The notes under the pieces were generated by a model. That model saw only the letters and a list, made by a program, of their open reading frames with translations. It did not search any database and had not been told where the DNA came from. The position numbers were made by a program, and so were the translations under genes. From NCBI GenBank assembly GCA_036417435.1, contig CM070899.1, forward strand, positions 144,722,237-144,786,236: a DNA stretch of 64,000 nt. The letters are read 5' to 3'. Shown piece after piece: positions 18,244 through 39,992 of the stretch (its first letter is position 1; each line of letters opens with the position of its first letter). Origin of the DNA: Inia geoffrensis (lineage: Eukaryota > Chordata > Mammalia > Artiodactyla > Iniidae).

Positions 18244-19906
18244 TTTTTTTTCAAAAATTATAATCTCCAGGGAAACCACTAAGAAAATAACTTTTAAAGT
18301 ATAAAGGAAACAAGAGAATTAGAATAGTGTACTAAAAAATATGTAATACAAAAGAAGGCAGTAATGGCGGAATAAAGGAACAAAAAAGACCCAAGGCATA
18401 AAAAACGAACAGCAAAATGCAGACATAAATTCCATCTTATAAGTAACTTCATTAAATGTAAATGGTTTAAAGACTTCAATCAAAAGGAAGAGATCAATAG
18501 AATGGATTTTTAAAAAACATCTAACTATATACTACCTACAAGAGTTGCAAGCTAGATTCAAAGACACAAACAGATTGAAATAAAAAAGGAAAAAGATACT
18601 GCACGTACAATTCCAAAAGAGAGTTGGAGTGTCTACACATATATCTAACCAAGTTATAAACTTTAAGACATAAATTGTTACTAGAGACAAAGAAGTACAT
18701 TTTATAATGAGAAAACAGTCAATTCATCAAGACAACAGATTATAAAGCATACACACCTAACAGCAGAGGCCCAAAACATATGAAGCAGAAACTGACAGAA
18801 CAGAAGGGAGAAATAAACAATACAGCAATAACAGAGCCTTCAATACCCCATTTCCAATAATGGATAGATCAGGCAGAAGATCAATAAGGAAATGGAAGAT
18901 CTGAACAATAGTAAACCAAACAGACTTAAAAAACATATACAGGACACTCCACTCAACTGAACCAGAATATACATTCTTGTCAAAATAACACTGAGGGTAG
19001 GGGAAAATAGAAATATGGCACACACACAAGATTGGCTACAAACTCATAATGGTTAAAATAATACCCGGGGAGGGGGTGCGCTAATATTCTATCAATGTTT
19101 GTATATATTTACATTTTTCCATAATAAATTAAACAAAGAAAGGATAAAAGAACACGTATAACATTTAGTGGGACCTTGTGAAATCACAAAGACCTTGTGA
19201 TTTCAAATACTGACCTAAAAGGACTATTTGATAATAGTTAAAATTTGGGTTAGACCATAAAGTTAATCATTTTCATATTTTCTACCTTCTTCAGCTTTAA
19301 AAAAAATAACATGGCAGCTACGGGAAAAGTGGTTTGGAAGCAATAATTTTATATTTTTCTGGAGGGAAAAGGGGTGTGAATCAGACACCAACAAATGTGT
19401 AGTAAGTCCTGACATAGAAAGATGCCTAAAATTGATTATAAGTGACAAGAAGCTGCAGAACAGTATGCTGTATATACCAATACACCAAACTGATATCAGC
19501 ACTAACACTGACGGAAAGTAAACTGGGGTTATCTGTACTACTTTAATTTGTTATACCATTTCTTTTATACACATTGATACATATGTATGTATGTATTTAT
19601 TAATATTCTTCAATAAAAACAAAAAAGAAAGTTTCAGCCCAAGTTTACCTCCAACAGCCTCTTTCCTCTTGGCTGGACTTTCTTTGTGAAATGTTCAGAA
19701 CCCAGAACAAGAAGTAAACAAAAAGAAAGAGCTCAACTGAGGAAAACCTTGGAGAAGGGAGAATCATCCTGGGGCCTTGGAGCATGACTCAGTCCCCCCT
19801 GCCTTCCTCTGACCTCCCTGTCATCAATGTCAGGGAGCCATCAACCTGAGGCTTACAGCATGTCCTTCCAAATGTGAGGAGGAAGGAGAGCAGAGCCCCC
19901 ACTAAC

Positions 19907-20082
19907 CTCCGGATCTCGGCATCAGTGAATCCCTCCACGAGGTCCTTCCGCACACTTCGGGGGCGCCCTCTGCGCTTGGGCTTCTTGTCGTCATCAGAGT
20001 CATCTGTCTCACTCTCAGAGGCAGAGGATCTCTGGGCCTGCCTCTTAGACTCAGTATCAGAGTCACTGTCATTTGTCTGAGC
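19907..20082 (-). CDS. CHD2: CHD2 exon w20, serine/acidic stretch, AT-hook-like patch, SANT start
   Basis: 176 bases, about residues 1080-1138. A Ser/Asp/Glu-rich stretch with many possible casein-kinase sites ([23 protein letters not shown]) is followed by [14 protein letters not shown], whose RGRP core resembles an AT-hook, then [12 protein letters not shown] at the start of the SANT fold. The exon is GC-richer than its surroundings. The donor GTTAGT is unusual at its third base. Confidence 0.95.
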
Positions 20083-23356
<3,274 letters not shown>

Positions 23357-23793
23357 CTAAAAGAACAAGAGCAACACAAACACGGTAAAAAGGCAAGCAG
23401 TGGTAAGCATTTACTGAAAATGACTGGTGCAAATAAACCAACTCTCTTCTCTGATATTCCATTTTCTTTCACACTCTCAGTTTCATGTCCTTTATATCTA
23501 ACGTTTCAAACTACTATTTATACAAATACAAATGATAAGATGAAACTTCAGAAATTACGAGAAATAAAATTGGAATAAAAAAAACCAAAGACAAAACCCT
23601 CAAATGCTTTTCTCATTCTTTCCTAGTCAATTTAGTAAGAGCTTTTAGCCCTGTAAGAAAAAAAGAGAAACTATGTTCTGCAAGTAACTACCGTTTCCTT
23701 ACAAAAGCCTCAGACTCAGAATCGCTTCCAGAAAAATTCAGACTCTCACAGATGACACTTATCAAGAACTTTTTTTCCCTTATTGTTGACTAC
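23357..23793 (-). other. CHD2 intron w17/w18
   Basis: 437 bases, no recognised feature. Confidence 0.45.
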
Positions 23794-23890
23794 CTGAGGC
23801 TCTGATTCCTCCCCTTCAAGTTCTTTGAAGAGATCCTCCGCTCCAAATTTCAAAATCGCTGTCAGCTCTTCTTTATTAAAAGGGTTTGAA
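23794..23890 (-). CDS. CHD2: CHD2 exon w17, bridge region
   Basis: 97 bases, about residues 959-991. It encodes [20 protein letters not shown] then [12 protein letters not shown]. The [14 protein letters not shown] helix is shared by CHD1 and CHD2. It ends in phase 0 with donor GTAGTC, a weak donor sequence. Confidence 0.94.
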
Positions 23891-26009
<2,119 letters not shown>

Positions 26010-26869
26010 TTATGCAGTGGCCTTCTCAGAAACAGTTTCACAGTCCAATAAGCCCTTATACCTGGAAACCCCTGCAGGTGTGAAGAAAAGTGAGATATGA
26101 TGGACAAACTTTATGGAGGCTACAAGAATGTCAGGGACTTGATGGCAGAGTGAATTTTCATTTGATTAAGAGGTAAGAGTCAGTGCAATGAACTAAGGAG
26201 TAAAGTAGAATCTGATAAGGCAACAGGAGCAAAAGAACTGGCGTTCTCTCCTGGCTAAAACTAGTATACAAGCAGTTAACAGAAACCAGACAAACTTAAT
26301 TATCATGAGGATCGTTTCAGCAAGTTGCTTAGATACTTATTTCCTGGGTAAAGGTGGATTATGCATTGTAAGGCAGTCAGTATGAGCAAGGAGACTTCAT
26401 TGGGTAAATGTCCATTCATTTGTTAGGCTGGTGAGGAATACAGAAACACTGTACTAAGAGATCACATGACTGAACCACTGGACAGCACAGGATCCTCAAT
26501 CACCACAGAAACATGCACAAAGAAAACCAGAGCAGGTGTGGCCGAACAGCAGTGTGTGGGAAAGACCCAGGCACCGACATAGTCCAGTTCCCACAGCGAT
26601 GATAATAGAGACTGGGCAGGCACAGTACACCTGCCTGCATCTGAGTGCTCAGAAAACAAATGGGCAGGAGGCAGAGAATAAACTCTATGAGCCAGAGAAA
26701 ACCAAAGCCAAACAGATTTTTATTTCCAGGGAATTTGGTCACGTATCAAAGACTGACACATTTCTGGCATGGAAATGGCACTCAAAAACTGGTAGTTCCG
26801 AGTTACATTTTGATAAATGGGTGTATTTAACACATATACACAGATGCAATGAAAAGGTCTCCACATTCT

Positions 26870-27640
26870 GAGTAACAGTCACATTCACCAACATTATGCC
26901 ATAGAAATAAAAATGGAGAGAGGTGTCTCACAAGAGCTTTAAACAATTCCAATAGAGAACTGATTAACAGGGGGGGTGGAAGCGTAGTCTGTAAGCCTTG
27001 GTAGAGACACCAAGCAACACCACACTCTGAACAGAAGCCTGCAGGTAAACACTTGAGAATGAGACACCTAAAACTTAAATGAAATCTGGGGTCTGAATGA
27101 TCATAAGAAATATTTTCAATGTCACTCTTTATCAAAGACAATATGAATTATATTAAGATATTATTTGTCCCTATTATCAAATGGTAAAATGGAAATATTC
27201 ATACATAAACATTATGACTATAAATTGTTTGGAAAGAGTGATTTAGCAAAATGTATCAAAAATCTTTTTTATATGCTCATATCCTAGCTAAACATCTGAG
27301 AACAATAAAATGGTCAAAAAAATGATGGAACAGGCATGAGAAAATATTAGAAATTAGTTTTTTTAAATCTTTAATGACACAGGGAAATGCTCAGAGTAGA
27401 ATTTTGAATGAAAGGCGAGCACAAAACTATATGCAGCGTGATCCCAGTTGGGCAAACATAGAAGGAAACAAAGGGTTTCTTCCAGGATGAATGGAAATGC
27501 ACCCAAATAATGTGAATAGCAAGCTTTCTCTGGGATGGAAGTTTTCTTCTTTGTATAGTATTTCTTCTTTGTACTCTTCACCATCTTCCAAAATTTCTAA
27601 ATGTGTTTATAATACTTTCCCCCAGTAATAAAGTAATTTT
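26870..27640 (+). mobile_element. Ancient L1 3' end
   Basis: The order of 3'-end phrases resembles old L1 families: ATTTTGAATGAAAGGCGAGC, ATATGCAGCGTGATCCCAGT, then CTTCCAAAATTTCTAAATGT before the A/T-rich end. Confidence 0.5.
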
Positions 27641-27854
27641 TTAAATTAATTTTTAAAAAACTCAAGAGTTGCAGAAAATGGTAAAGAATCTCTATTCTAT
27701 ATCTAGCCATCAGACAGTGGAATCAACAGAGAACTACGAAGAAAACCACTTTAGCTTTTTCTTGATTAACGGCGATATGAAACATTCAACTCACACTGTG
27801 TTTTAAACTAACAGTAGGGACCACAAAACCAATCTCAGCAAATTCTGAGGAAGA

Positions 27855-28000
27855 GAAACAGGTAACACTGATGGGGTGCTTGCTATGTACCAGGCCCTGC
27901 ACTCAGTGCTATGTGTGGAGTATTGCACTTAGTCGTCACAGCAGGATTATGAAGTAGGGCATCATGGTGCTTTTACAGTTGAGAAAATAGGGAGGAGAGA
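27855..28000 (-). repeat. MIR SINE fragment
   Basis: Reverse MIR order: GGTGCTTGCTATGTACCAGG, CACTCAGTGCTATGTGTGG, TTTTACAGTTGAGAAAATAG. Confidence 0.65.
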
Positions 28001-29039
28001 GAGGAGGATGGCATTAGATGGTTATCAATGTTTTTAGTAATTACATTCCTCTTCTCCTTGACCATTCAGAGCCTTGGTTCTGAAGAGATTAGTGCCCAAA
28101 ATTCCTCAAGGAGAACTAAAATTTTAGGCTGGAGAAATAGCCAGAATACCATAGTCTAACTAGGCTTATGTGCTATTCAAGGGGCAGGAGTCATACCATT
28201 CTGGAGTGACAGACAGACGTTAAGAGTGTTCAAAGCTCTTGAGAAAGCAGAAAGTTACGCCTGGTCTATCTATACAGAATAGTGGCCCAGACCTCAGAAG
28301 CTGTAACGTTCTCTCCAGAACACTTCTAGTTCTACCCCTGGCCCTCACCATGGCTTTCTTAGCTCCTCACACCACTATAGCCTTACTTACACTAAACTTC
28401 TTTTCCCCTCTTCTCTCACATCCCATGGTGTTTAATATTTTGATATGCACAAATTACAAGGTTACCACGGTTTCTAACTTGTCCTAAGTGCTCTTCCACA
28501 TGTACCTTAAAAACAAAATACTTTATAATGCCAAATTCAAGTTGGATACTTAACAGATTAACCAATGTTGCTATTAGCCCAAGCAAGGGAATTAAGCCAC
28601 ATCCTACCAGGGTCCAACAAATCTGAGACATAGCAAACATGCTTTTTAAGACTCAAGTCACCAAAAAAAAGTATAGATCAGAACCTTCTGATGTAACATA
28701 CATGTCAAAATTAATCCTACCAGCCAGCCCTCCCGAACCCTTGCCTTGTGGTTCTTCTAGGCCCAGAAATTTGGCATCTGAAAGCCACCAGAGAACCCTC
28801 AGTTGATACCGGTACTATTCTGTCATTAATCCAGACGAGGGGAGATAAAACAAGCATGCATATTCTTTTCTGGATTGACAAACAACAGGATTAAGAGGCA
28901 CCTTTAGTGATTTCTCCTTCCCTTATCAAGTAGGGGAGTTGCACTGTGAAATGTTTCTGAAACAGAATACATTAAGCTAGAAAGGCTTTCCCCTTGATAC
29001 AGAGCCCAAGCTGCCCAAATAACAAAGCCATGCATGCTA

Positions 29040-32393
<3,354 letters not shown>

Positions 32394-32659
32394 TTATTTT
32401 GTATCTCCTGCCACCTAACCAGGAACCCTCACACATCTTCAGTCAGATTCAGACCATTAATCATTCTATTGGCTATTTCAACCTGGATGAACACAGGAAT
32501 ATTAAAAGAAAACGAAAAAAATTTATGGAACACAAACCCAGTTTCTTCACTCAAAAATTTACAAGGACGGAAGGGAAAATGACTTGAAATAAACTTAAAA
32601 GATATGTCAACCAATCATAATGTATGGAGCTCACTTAGATCCCAATGCAAACAAGCATA

Positions 32660-32692
32660 ATGTGGGTGTGTGTGCGTGTGTGTGTGTGTGTC
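32660..32692 (+). repeat. TG dinucleotide microsatellite
   Basis: An imperfect GTGTGTGTGCGTGTGTGTG tract. Confidence 0.85.
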
Positions 32693-32805
32693 TAGGACAA
32701 CCAGGAAAACGTAAACACTCACTGTACATTATAAAAATAGTAAGGAATTACTGGGGGGTTTTCTTTAGGCATAATAAAAATAGTATTGAAATTACGCTTA
32801 ACTTT

Positions 32806-33160
32806 TTTTTAATTGAGGTATAGAACGTCATATTTGTTTCAGATGCATAAAACATGAGATATTTGTATACACTGCAGAACGATCACCACAATGTCTAATT
32901 ACCATCCATCACCATAAACAGCTACAACTTTTTTCCCTGTGATGAGGACTTTTATGATCTACTCTCTTGCAAATTTCAAAAAAAAAAAAAAAATTGCAAT
33001 TCAGAATTATTAATTATTGTCACCATGCTGTACATTTCATCCCCATGACATATATTTCATAGCTGAAGTCTGTAACCTTTAGACTCCCCTCACCCATTTC
33101 TCTCACCATCCTCAACTCCTGGCTCTGGCAACCACCAATCTGTTCCATGAGCTTGGGGGG
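32806..33160 (-). mobile_element. L1 3'-UTR fragment, reverse orientation
   Basis: Phrases of the L1 3' UTR on the reverse strand: TTTAATTGAGGTATAGAACG, AATTATTGTCACCATGCTGT, TGGCAACCACCAATCTGTTC. Confidence 0.6.
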
Positions 33161-33447
33161 TTTTGGGGGTTTTTTACTTAACTCTTAAGAGTCCTTATTT
33201 TTTACAGATATATAGAAACACTTATGATTTGGACCTGGAATATGTTTGGTATGACATGGGGGTGGAAATGTGGATGCAAAAGAAGATACAGATGAACTAA
33301 GACTGGCCAGGAGTCAGTAAGTATAAAAGCTGGGTTATGGATACACACCATTCTATTTTTGTATGTATTTGAGACTTCACATAATAAAAATTTTTTTAAA
33401 AATCAAGGCAGAAATAGTTAATCATTAAGTCCAGGAAGCACAGAGAG

Positions 33448-33797
33448 TCCCATACAGGATAAATCCAAGGAGAAATACGCCAAGGCACATATTAAACAAA
33501 CTGTCAAAAATTAAATACAAAGAAAACATATTAAAAGCAGCAAGGGAAAAACAACAAATAACACACAAGGGAATCTCCATATGGTTAACAGCTGATCTTT
33601 CAGCAGAAACTCTGCAAGCCAGAAGGGACTGGCAGGACATACTTAAAGTGATGAAGGAGAAAAACCTGCAACCTTACCCAGTAAGGATCTCATTCAGATT
33701 CGATGGAGAAATTAAAACCTTTACAGACAAGCAAAAGCTAAGAGAGTTCAGCACCACCAAACCAGCTTTACAACAAATGCTAAAGGAACTTCTCTAG
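33448..33797 (+). pseudogene. L1 ORF1 C-terminal fragment
   Basis: An open frame from the truncated 5' end encodes the RNA-binding C-terminal domain of L1 ORF1p, recognisable from LTADLSAETLQARRDWQDIL, FDGEIKTFTDKQKLREF and TTKPALQQMLKELL, ending at TAG 33795-33797. The coiled coil and N-terminus are lost, so it cannot make a functional trimer. Confidence 0.88.
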
Positions 33798-33855
33798 GAA
33801 AGAAACACAAGAGAAGGAAAAGACCTCCAATAACAAACACAAAACAATTAAGAAA

Positions 33856-36800
33856 ATGGGAATAGGAACATAAATATCGATAATTACCTTAAATATAAAT
33901 GGACTAAATGCTCCCACCAAAAGACACAGATTGGCTGAATGGATACAAAAATAAGACCCATATATATGCTGTCTACAAGAGACCCACTTCAGACCTAGAG
34001 ACACATATAGACTGAAAGTAAGGGGATGGAAAAAGATATTCCATGCAAATGGAAACCAAAAGAAAGCTGGAGTAGCAATTTTCATATCAGACAAAACAGA
34101 CTTTAAAATAAAGACTATTACAAGAGACAAAGAAGGATACTACATAACGATCAAGGGATTGATCCAAGAAGAAGATATAACAATTGTAAATATTTATACA
34201 CCCAACATAGGAGCACCTCAATACATAAGGCAAATACTAACAGCCATAAAAGGGGAAATCGACAGTAACACATTCATAGTAGGAGACTTTAACACCCCAC
34301 TTTCACCAATGGACAGATCATCCAAAATGAAAATAAATAAGGAAACACAAGCTCGAAATGATACATTAAACCAAGTGGACTTAATTGATATTTATCAGAC
34401 ATTCTATCCAAAAACAACAGAATACACATTTTTCTCAAGTGCTCATGGAACATTCTCTAGGTTAGATCATATCTTTGGTCACAAATCAAGCCTCGGTAAA
34501 TTTAAGAAAATTGAAATTGTATCAAGTATCTTTTCCGACCACAACGTTATGAGACTAGATACCAATTACAGGAAAAGATCTGTAAAAAATACAAACACAT
34601 GGAGGCTAAACAATACACTACTTAATAACGAAGTGATCACTGAAGAAATCAAAGAGGAAATTAAAAAATACCTAGAAACAAAAGACAACAGAGACACGAC
34701 GACCAAAAACCTATGGGATTCAGCAAAAGCAGTTCTAAGAGGGAAGTTTATAGCAATACAATCCTACCTTAAGAAACAGGAAACATTTCGAATAAACAAC
34801 CTAACCTTGCACCTAAAGCAATTAGAGAAAGAAGAAAAAAAAAAACCAAAGTTAGCAGAAGGAAAGAAATCATAAAAATCAGATCAGAAATAAATGAAAA
34901 AGAAATGAAGGAAACGATAGCGAAGATCAATAAAACTAAAAGCTGGTTCCTTGAGAAGATAAACAAAACTGATAAACCATTAGCCAGACTCATCAAGAAA
35001 AAAAGGGAGAAGACTCAAATCAATAGAATTAGAAATGAAAAAGTAACAACTGACACTGCAGAAATACAAAAGATCATGAGAGACTACTACAAGCAACTCT
35101 AAGCCAATAAAATGGACAACCTGGAAGAAATGGACAAATTCTTAGAAATGTACAACCTGCAAAGTCTGAATCAGGAAGAAATAGAAAATATGAACAGACC
35201 AATCACAAGCACTGAAATTGAGACTGTGATTAAAAATCTTCCAACAAACAAAAGCCCAGGACCAGATGGCTTCACAGCTGAATTCTATCAAGCATTTAGA
35301 GAAGAGCTAACACCTATCTTTCTCAAACTCTTCCAAAATATAGCAGAGGGAGGAACACTCCCAAATTCATTCTACGAGGCCACCATCACCCTGATACCAA
35401 AACCAGACAAGGATGTCACAAAGAAAGAAAACTATACGCCAATATCACTGATGAACATAGATGCAAAAATCCTCAACAAAATACTAGCAAACAGAATCCA
35501 ACAGCACATTAAAAGGATCATACACCATGACCAAGTGGGCTTATTCCAGGAATGCAAGGATTCTTCAATACACGCAAATCAATCAATGTGATACACCATA
35601 TTAACAAATTGAAGGAGAAAAACCATATGACCATCTCAATAGATGCAGAGAAAGCTTTTGACAAAATTCAACACCCATTTATGATAAAAACCCTGCAGAA
35701 AGTAGGCACAGAGGGAACTTTCCTCAACATAATAAAGGCCATATATGACAAACCCACAGCCAACATCGTCCTCAATGGTGAAAAACTGAAAGCATGTCCA
35801 CTAAGATCAGGAACAAGACAAGGTTGCCCACTCTCACCACTCTTATTCAACATAGTTTTGGAAGTTTTAGCCACAGCAATCAGAGAAGAAAAGGAAATAA
35901 AAGGAATCCAAATCAGAAAAGAAGAAGTAAAGCTGTCACTGTTTGCAGATGACATGATACTATACATAGAGAATCCTAAAGATGCTACCAGAAAACTACT
36001 AGAGCTAATCAATGAATTTGGTAAAGTAGCAGGATACAAAATTAATGCACAGAAATCTCTGGCATTCCTATACACTAATGATGAAAAATCTGAACGTGAA
36101 ATCAAGAAAACACTCCCATTTACCATTACAACAAAAAGAATAAAATATCTAAGAATAAACCTACCTAAGGAGACAAAAGACCTGCATGCAGAAAATTATA
36201 AGACACTGATGAAAGAAATTAAAGATGATACAAATAGATGGAGAGATATACCATGTTCTTGGATTGGAAGAATCAACATTGTGAAAATGACTCTACTACC
36301 CAAAGCAATCTACAGATTCAATGCAATCCCTATCAGACTACCAGTGGCATTTTTCACAGAACTTGAACAAAAAATTTCACAATTTGTATGGAAACACAAA
36401 AGACCCCGAATAGCCAAAGCAATCTTGAGAATGAAAAACGTACCTGCAGGAATCAGGCTCCCTGACTTCAGACTACACTACAAAGCTACAGTAATCCAGA
36501 CAGTATGGTACTGGCACAAAAACAGAAAGATCGATCAATGGAACAGAATAGAAAGCCCAGAGATAAACCCACGCACATATGGTCATCTTATCTTTGATAA
36601 AGGAGGCAGGAATGTACAGTGGAGAAAGGACAGCCTCTTCAATAAGTGGTGCTAGGAAAACTGGACAGGTACATGTAAAAGTAGGAGATTAGATCACTCC
36701 CTAACACCATACACAAAAAAAAGCTCAAGATGGATTAAAGACCTAAATGTAAGGCCAGAAACTATCAAACTCTTAGAGGAAAACATAGGCAGAACACTCT

Positions 36801-37657
36801 GACATAAATCACAGCAAGATCCTTTTTGACCCACCTCCTAGAGAAATGGAAAGAAAAATAAACAAATGGGACCTAATGAAACTTCAAAGCTTTTGCACAG
36901 CAAAGGAAACCATAAACAAGACCATAAGACAACCCTCAGAATGGGAGAAAATATTTGCAAATGAAGCAACTGACAAAGGATTAATCTCCAAAACTTACAA
37001 ACAGCTCACGCAGCTCAATAACAAAAAAACAAACAACCCAATCCAAAAATGGGCAGAAGACCTAAACAGGCATTTCTCCAAAGAAGATATACAGACTGCC
37101 AACAAACACATGAAAGAATGCTCAACATCATTAATCATTAGAGAAATGTAAATTAAAACTACAGTGAGATATCAACTCACACCAGTCAGAATGGCCATCA
37201 TCAAAAAATTTGAAACAATAAATGCTGGAGAGGGTGTGGAGAAAAGGGAACACTCTTGCACTGCTGGTGGGAATGTGAAATTGGTACAGCCACTATGGAG
37301 AACAGTATGGAGGTTCCTTAAAAAACTACTAATAGAACTACCATATGACCCAGCAATTCCACTACTGGGCATATACCCTGAGAAAATCATAATTCAAAAA
37401 GAGTCATGTACCAAAATGTTCATTGCAGCTCTATTTACAATAGCCCGAGATGGAAACATACTAAGTGTCCATTATCGGATGAATGGATAAAGAAGATGTG
37501 GCACATCTATACAATGGAATATTACTCAGCCATAAAAAGAAACAAAATTGAGCTATTTGTAATGAGGTGGATAGACCTAGAGTCTGTCATACAGAGTGAA
37601 GTCAGTCAGAAAGAGAAAAACAAATACCGTATGCTAACACATATATATGGAATTTAA
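33856..37657 (+). pseudogene. L1 ORF2 (endonuclease-reverse transcriptase), inactivated
   Basis: All parts of ORF2p are recognisable: the endonuclease (HANGNQKKAGVAIF; VGDFNTPLS), the reverse transcriptase ([36 protein letters not shown] near 35938-35960) and the C-terminal region (MWHIYTMEYYSAIKRNK). It is disrupted by stops at 33871-33873 (codon 6), 33952-33954, 35100-35102 and 36653-36655, and by frame changes near the A run at 34838-34850, near 35545, in 36680-36845 and near 37450. No protein of full length is possible. Confidence 0.93.
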
Positions 37658-38136
37658 GAAAAAAAAAATGTCATGAAGAACCTAGGGTTAAAAAGGAATA
37701 AAGACACAGACCTACTAGAGAACGGACTTGAGGATATGGGGAGGGGGAAGGGTAAGCTGTGACAAAGCGATAGAGAGGCATGGACATATATACACTACCG
37801 AACGTAAGGTAGGTAGCTAGTGGGAAGCAGCCGCACAGCACAGGGAGATCAGCTCGGTGCTTTGTGACCGCCTGGGGGGGTGAGATAGGGAGGTGGGAGG
37901 GAGGGAGACACAAGAAGCAAGAGATATGGGATCATATGTGTATGTATAACTGATTCACTTTTTTATAAAGCAGAAACTAACACAGCATTCATTGTAAAGC
38001 AATTATACTCCAATAAAGATGTAAAAAAATAAAATAAAATAAACAAAAAAAATCAAGGCAGTGTTAAGCAAAAAAGTTGGATAGTAATTTTTGAAAATTA
38101 AATTCTTGTTTTTATTCAGTTGTATTAATTAAGAAC

Positions 38137-38893
38137 AAGCAGGGAGTAAATTGGTACAGCCATTATGGAGAACTATATGGAGCTTCCTTACAAAACTAAA
38201 AGTAGAACTACCATACGACCCAGCAATCCCACTACTGGGCATGTACCCTGAGAAAACCATAATTCAAAAAGAGTCATGTACCACAACATTCATTGCAGCA
38301 CTATTTATAGTAACCAGGACATGGAAGCAACCTAAGTGTCCATCAACAGAGGAATAGAAGGTGTGGCACACATATACAATCGAATATTACTTGGCCATAA
38401 AAGAAATGAAATTGAGTTATTTGTAGTGAGGTGGATGGACCTTGAGACTGTCATACAGAGTGAAGTAAGTCAGAAAGAGAAAAACATAACTGTATGCTAA
38501 CACATATATATGGACTCTAAAAAGAAAGGGTTGCGGCGGGGGGGGGTCTGAAGAACCTAGGGACGGGACACGACTAAAGACGCAGACATAGAGAATGGAC
38601 TTGAGGACACGGGAAGGGGGAAGGGTAAGCTGGGACGAAGTGAGAGAGTAGCTTGGACATATATACACTACCAAATGTAAAATAGCTAGGGGGAAGCAGC
38701 CGCATAGCACAGGGAGATCAGCTCAGTGCTTTGTGACCACCTACAGCGGTGGGATAGGGAGTGTGGGAGGGAGACACAAGAGGGAGGGGATATGGGGATG
38801 TATGTATACATACAGCTGATTCACTTTGTTATACAGCAGCAACTAACACAACATTATAAAGCAATTATACTCCAGTAACGATGTTAAAAAAAA
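38137..38893 (+). mobile_element. Second L1 3' end, same orientation
   Basis: It starts at the end of ORF2 (GGTACAGCCATTATGGAGAA) and runs through the 3' UTR to CTCCAGTAACGATGTT plus an A tail at 38884-38897. It repeats the final 0.75 kb of the upstream element with independent changes, and about 75 bases of ordinary sequence separate the two. No clear target duplication seen. Confidence 0.9.
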
Positions 38894-39189
38894 AAAAAGC
38901 AAGGAATATCATTAGAAAGATTACCAGACCTCTAACTTTAAAAGACTATAATTTTCATGGCAATACAATTATTTCCAATCATTCCAGATCCAACTTTAAA
39001 TCATCAAAACTGAAAGCCCATGACAAGTACCTTATATACCACCCTCTGTCTCAAACCCACCATTTTACCTTTAACATATTATAACCTAAACCAAATCCAT
39101 AACCTGCCCATGCCACTTGGAGTGCTAGAAGAAAAGAGTCTTCACCCTTTGGTACAGAGGTGAGTGCTTTTCCTTCTCAACTTCCACAC

Positions 39190-39365
39190 TCCCCTGCATA
39201 TGCCTCAGTTATAAACAACACTTTGTATTATTTGTCTCTAGTCTGTCTTCTCTACTAAACAACAGGCTTCTGGCAGGAACACATTCCATTCACGTTCATA
39301 TTTCCAGTATCTAGCAAAATGCCTGGCATGCTGCAGAACTTGAAGCAAATGACTGAATGAATGGC
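39190..39365 (+). repeat. L2-like 3' end
   Basis: CAACAGGCTTCTGGCAGGAA, then TATCTAGCAAAATGCCTGGC, then GACTGAATGAATGG follows the order of the L2 LINE 3' terminus. Confidence 0.6.
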
Positions 39366-39613
39366 AGAGAAGAAATATATGAATGAGTAAAACATGCCTG
39401 TTTATTAGTAGGGGGATAAGCCTAAGAACATATTTTTCAGACCACTAAGATTATGAAAAGTACTGTGCAAATTCTCACCTAAAAAAGAAAGAACAGTAAA
39501 TCTTCCTCTTTCTGACCATAAATAAATTGCTACTTAAATCTGTCTTGTGGCTTCACTGGAAAAGGCAGTTTATTTGTTGGTTATATATCTCATGGCTTCC
39601 TGATACTGATCTT

Positions 39614-39615
39614 TT

Positions 39616-39651
<36 letters not shown>

Positions 39652-39980
39652 TTATTTTTGGCTGCGTTGGGTCTTTGTTGCTGCGCGCAGGCTTTCTCTA
39701 GTTGCGGTGAGCGGGGGATACTCATTGCAGTAAGCGGGCTTCTCATTGCAGTGGCTTCTCTTGCTGCGGAGCACAGGCTCTAGGCGTGCGGGCTTTAGTA
39801 GTTGTGGCACGTGGGCTGAGTAGCTGTGGCTTGCAGGCTCTAGAGCACAGGCTTAGTAGTTGTGGCGCACGGGCTTAGCTGCTCCGTGGCATGTGCGATC
39901 TTCCCAGACCAGGGCTTGAACCCGTGTTCCCTGCATTGGCACGCAGATTTTAAACCACTGCGCCACCAGGGGAGCCCCCT
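39614..39980 (-). mobile_element. CHR-type SINE, reverse orientation
   Basis: Reverse copy: a TTTA-repeat tail (39616-39651), TTGGCTGCGTTGGGTCTTTG, GCTGCGCGCAGGCTTTCTC, ending CACTGCGCCACCAGGGGAGC. Sense relative to CHD2. Confidence 0.93.
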
Positions 39981-39992
39981 GGTACTGATCTT

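Larger units (their letters stand above)
16270..19010 (+). mobile_element. Ancient L1, 5' region and partial ORF2, split by SINEs
   Basis: The left part (to about 17690) resembles an L1 5' region and ORF1 area with dense stops. The right part (from about 18250) resembles the start of ORF2, with AACTTCATTAAATGTAAATG and ACTACCTACAAGAGTTGCA. The SINE pair at 17690-18243 separates them. No intact frame. Confidence 0.6.
15271..19906 (-). other. CHD2 intron w20/w21
   Basis: 4.6 kb. Unique sequence at 15271-16260, an old L1 split by two abutting SINEs from about 16270 to 19000, and AT-rich sequence at 19000-19620 with a LINE-like 3' end (TTTTTCCATAATAAATTAAA near 19110). Confidence 0.55.
33412..38047 (+). 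mobile_element. 5'-truncated L1 retrotransposon (4.6 kb) with target duplication
   Basis: It contains the end of ORF1, the inter-ORF spacer, a broken ORF2 and a 3' UTR ending in CAATAAAGATGT plus an A-rich tail. The flanking duplication AAAAATCAAGGCAG occurs at 33398-33411 and 38048-38061, starting in a TTTT/AAAA-type endonuclease site. Low divergence suggests a fairly young cetacean-lineage L1. It is antisense to CHD2 and inactive. Confidence 0.95.

Noticed and set aside
35900..36000. Endogenous retroviral polymerase
   Set aside because: The FADD motif and flanking sequence are L1-type; no LTR, gag or env is present.
35668..36126. 152-codon minus-strand open frame
   Set aside because: Shadow of L1 ORF2 on the opposite strand.
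33856..37657. A retrotransposition-competent L1 ORF2
   Set aside because: At least four stops and several frame changes, plus loss of the 5' UTR and most of ORF1.
39616..39651. Regular spaced repeats suggesting a CRISPR-like array
   Set aside because: A simple TTTA microsatellite that is the tail of a reverse SINE in a mammalian genome.
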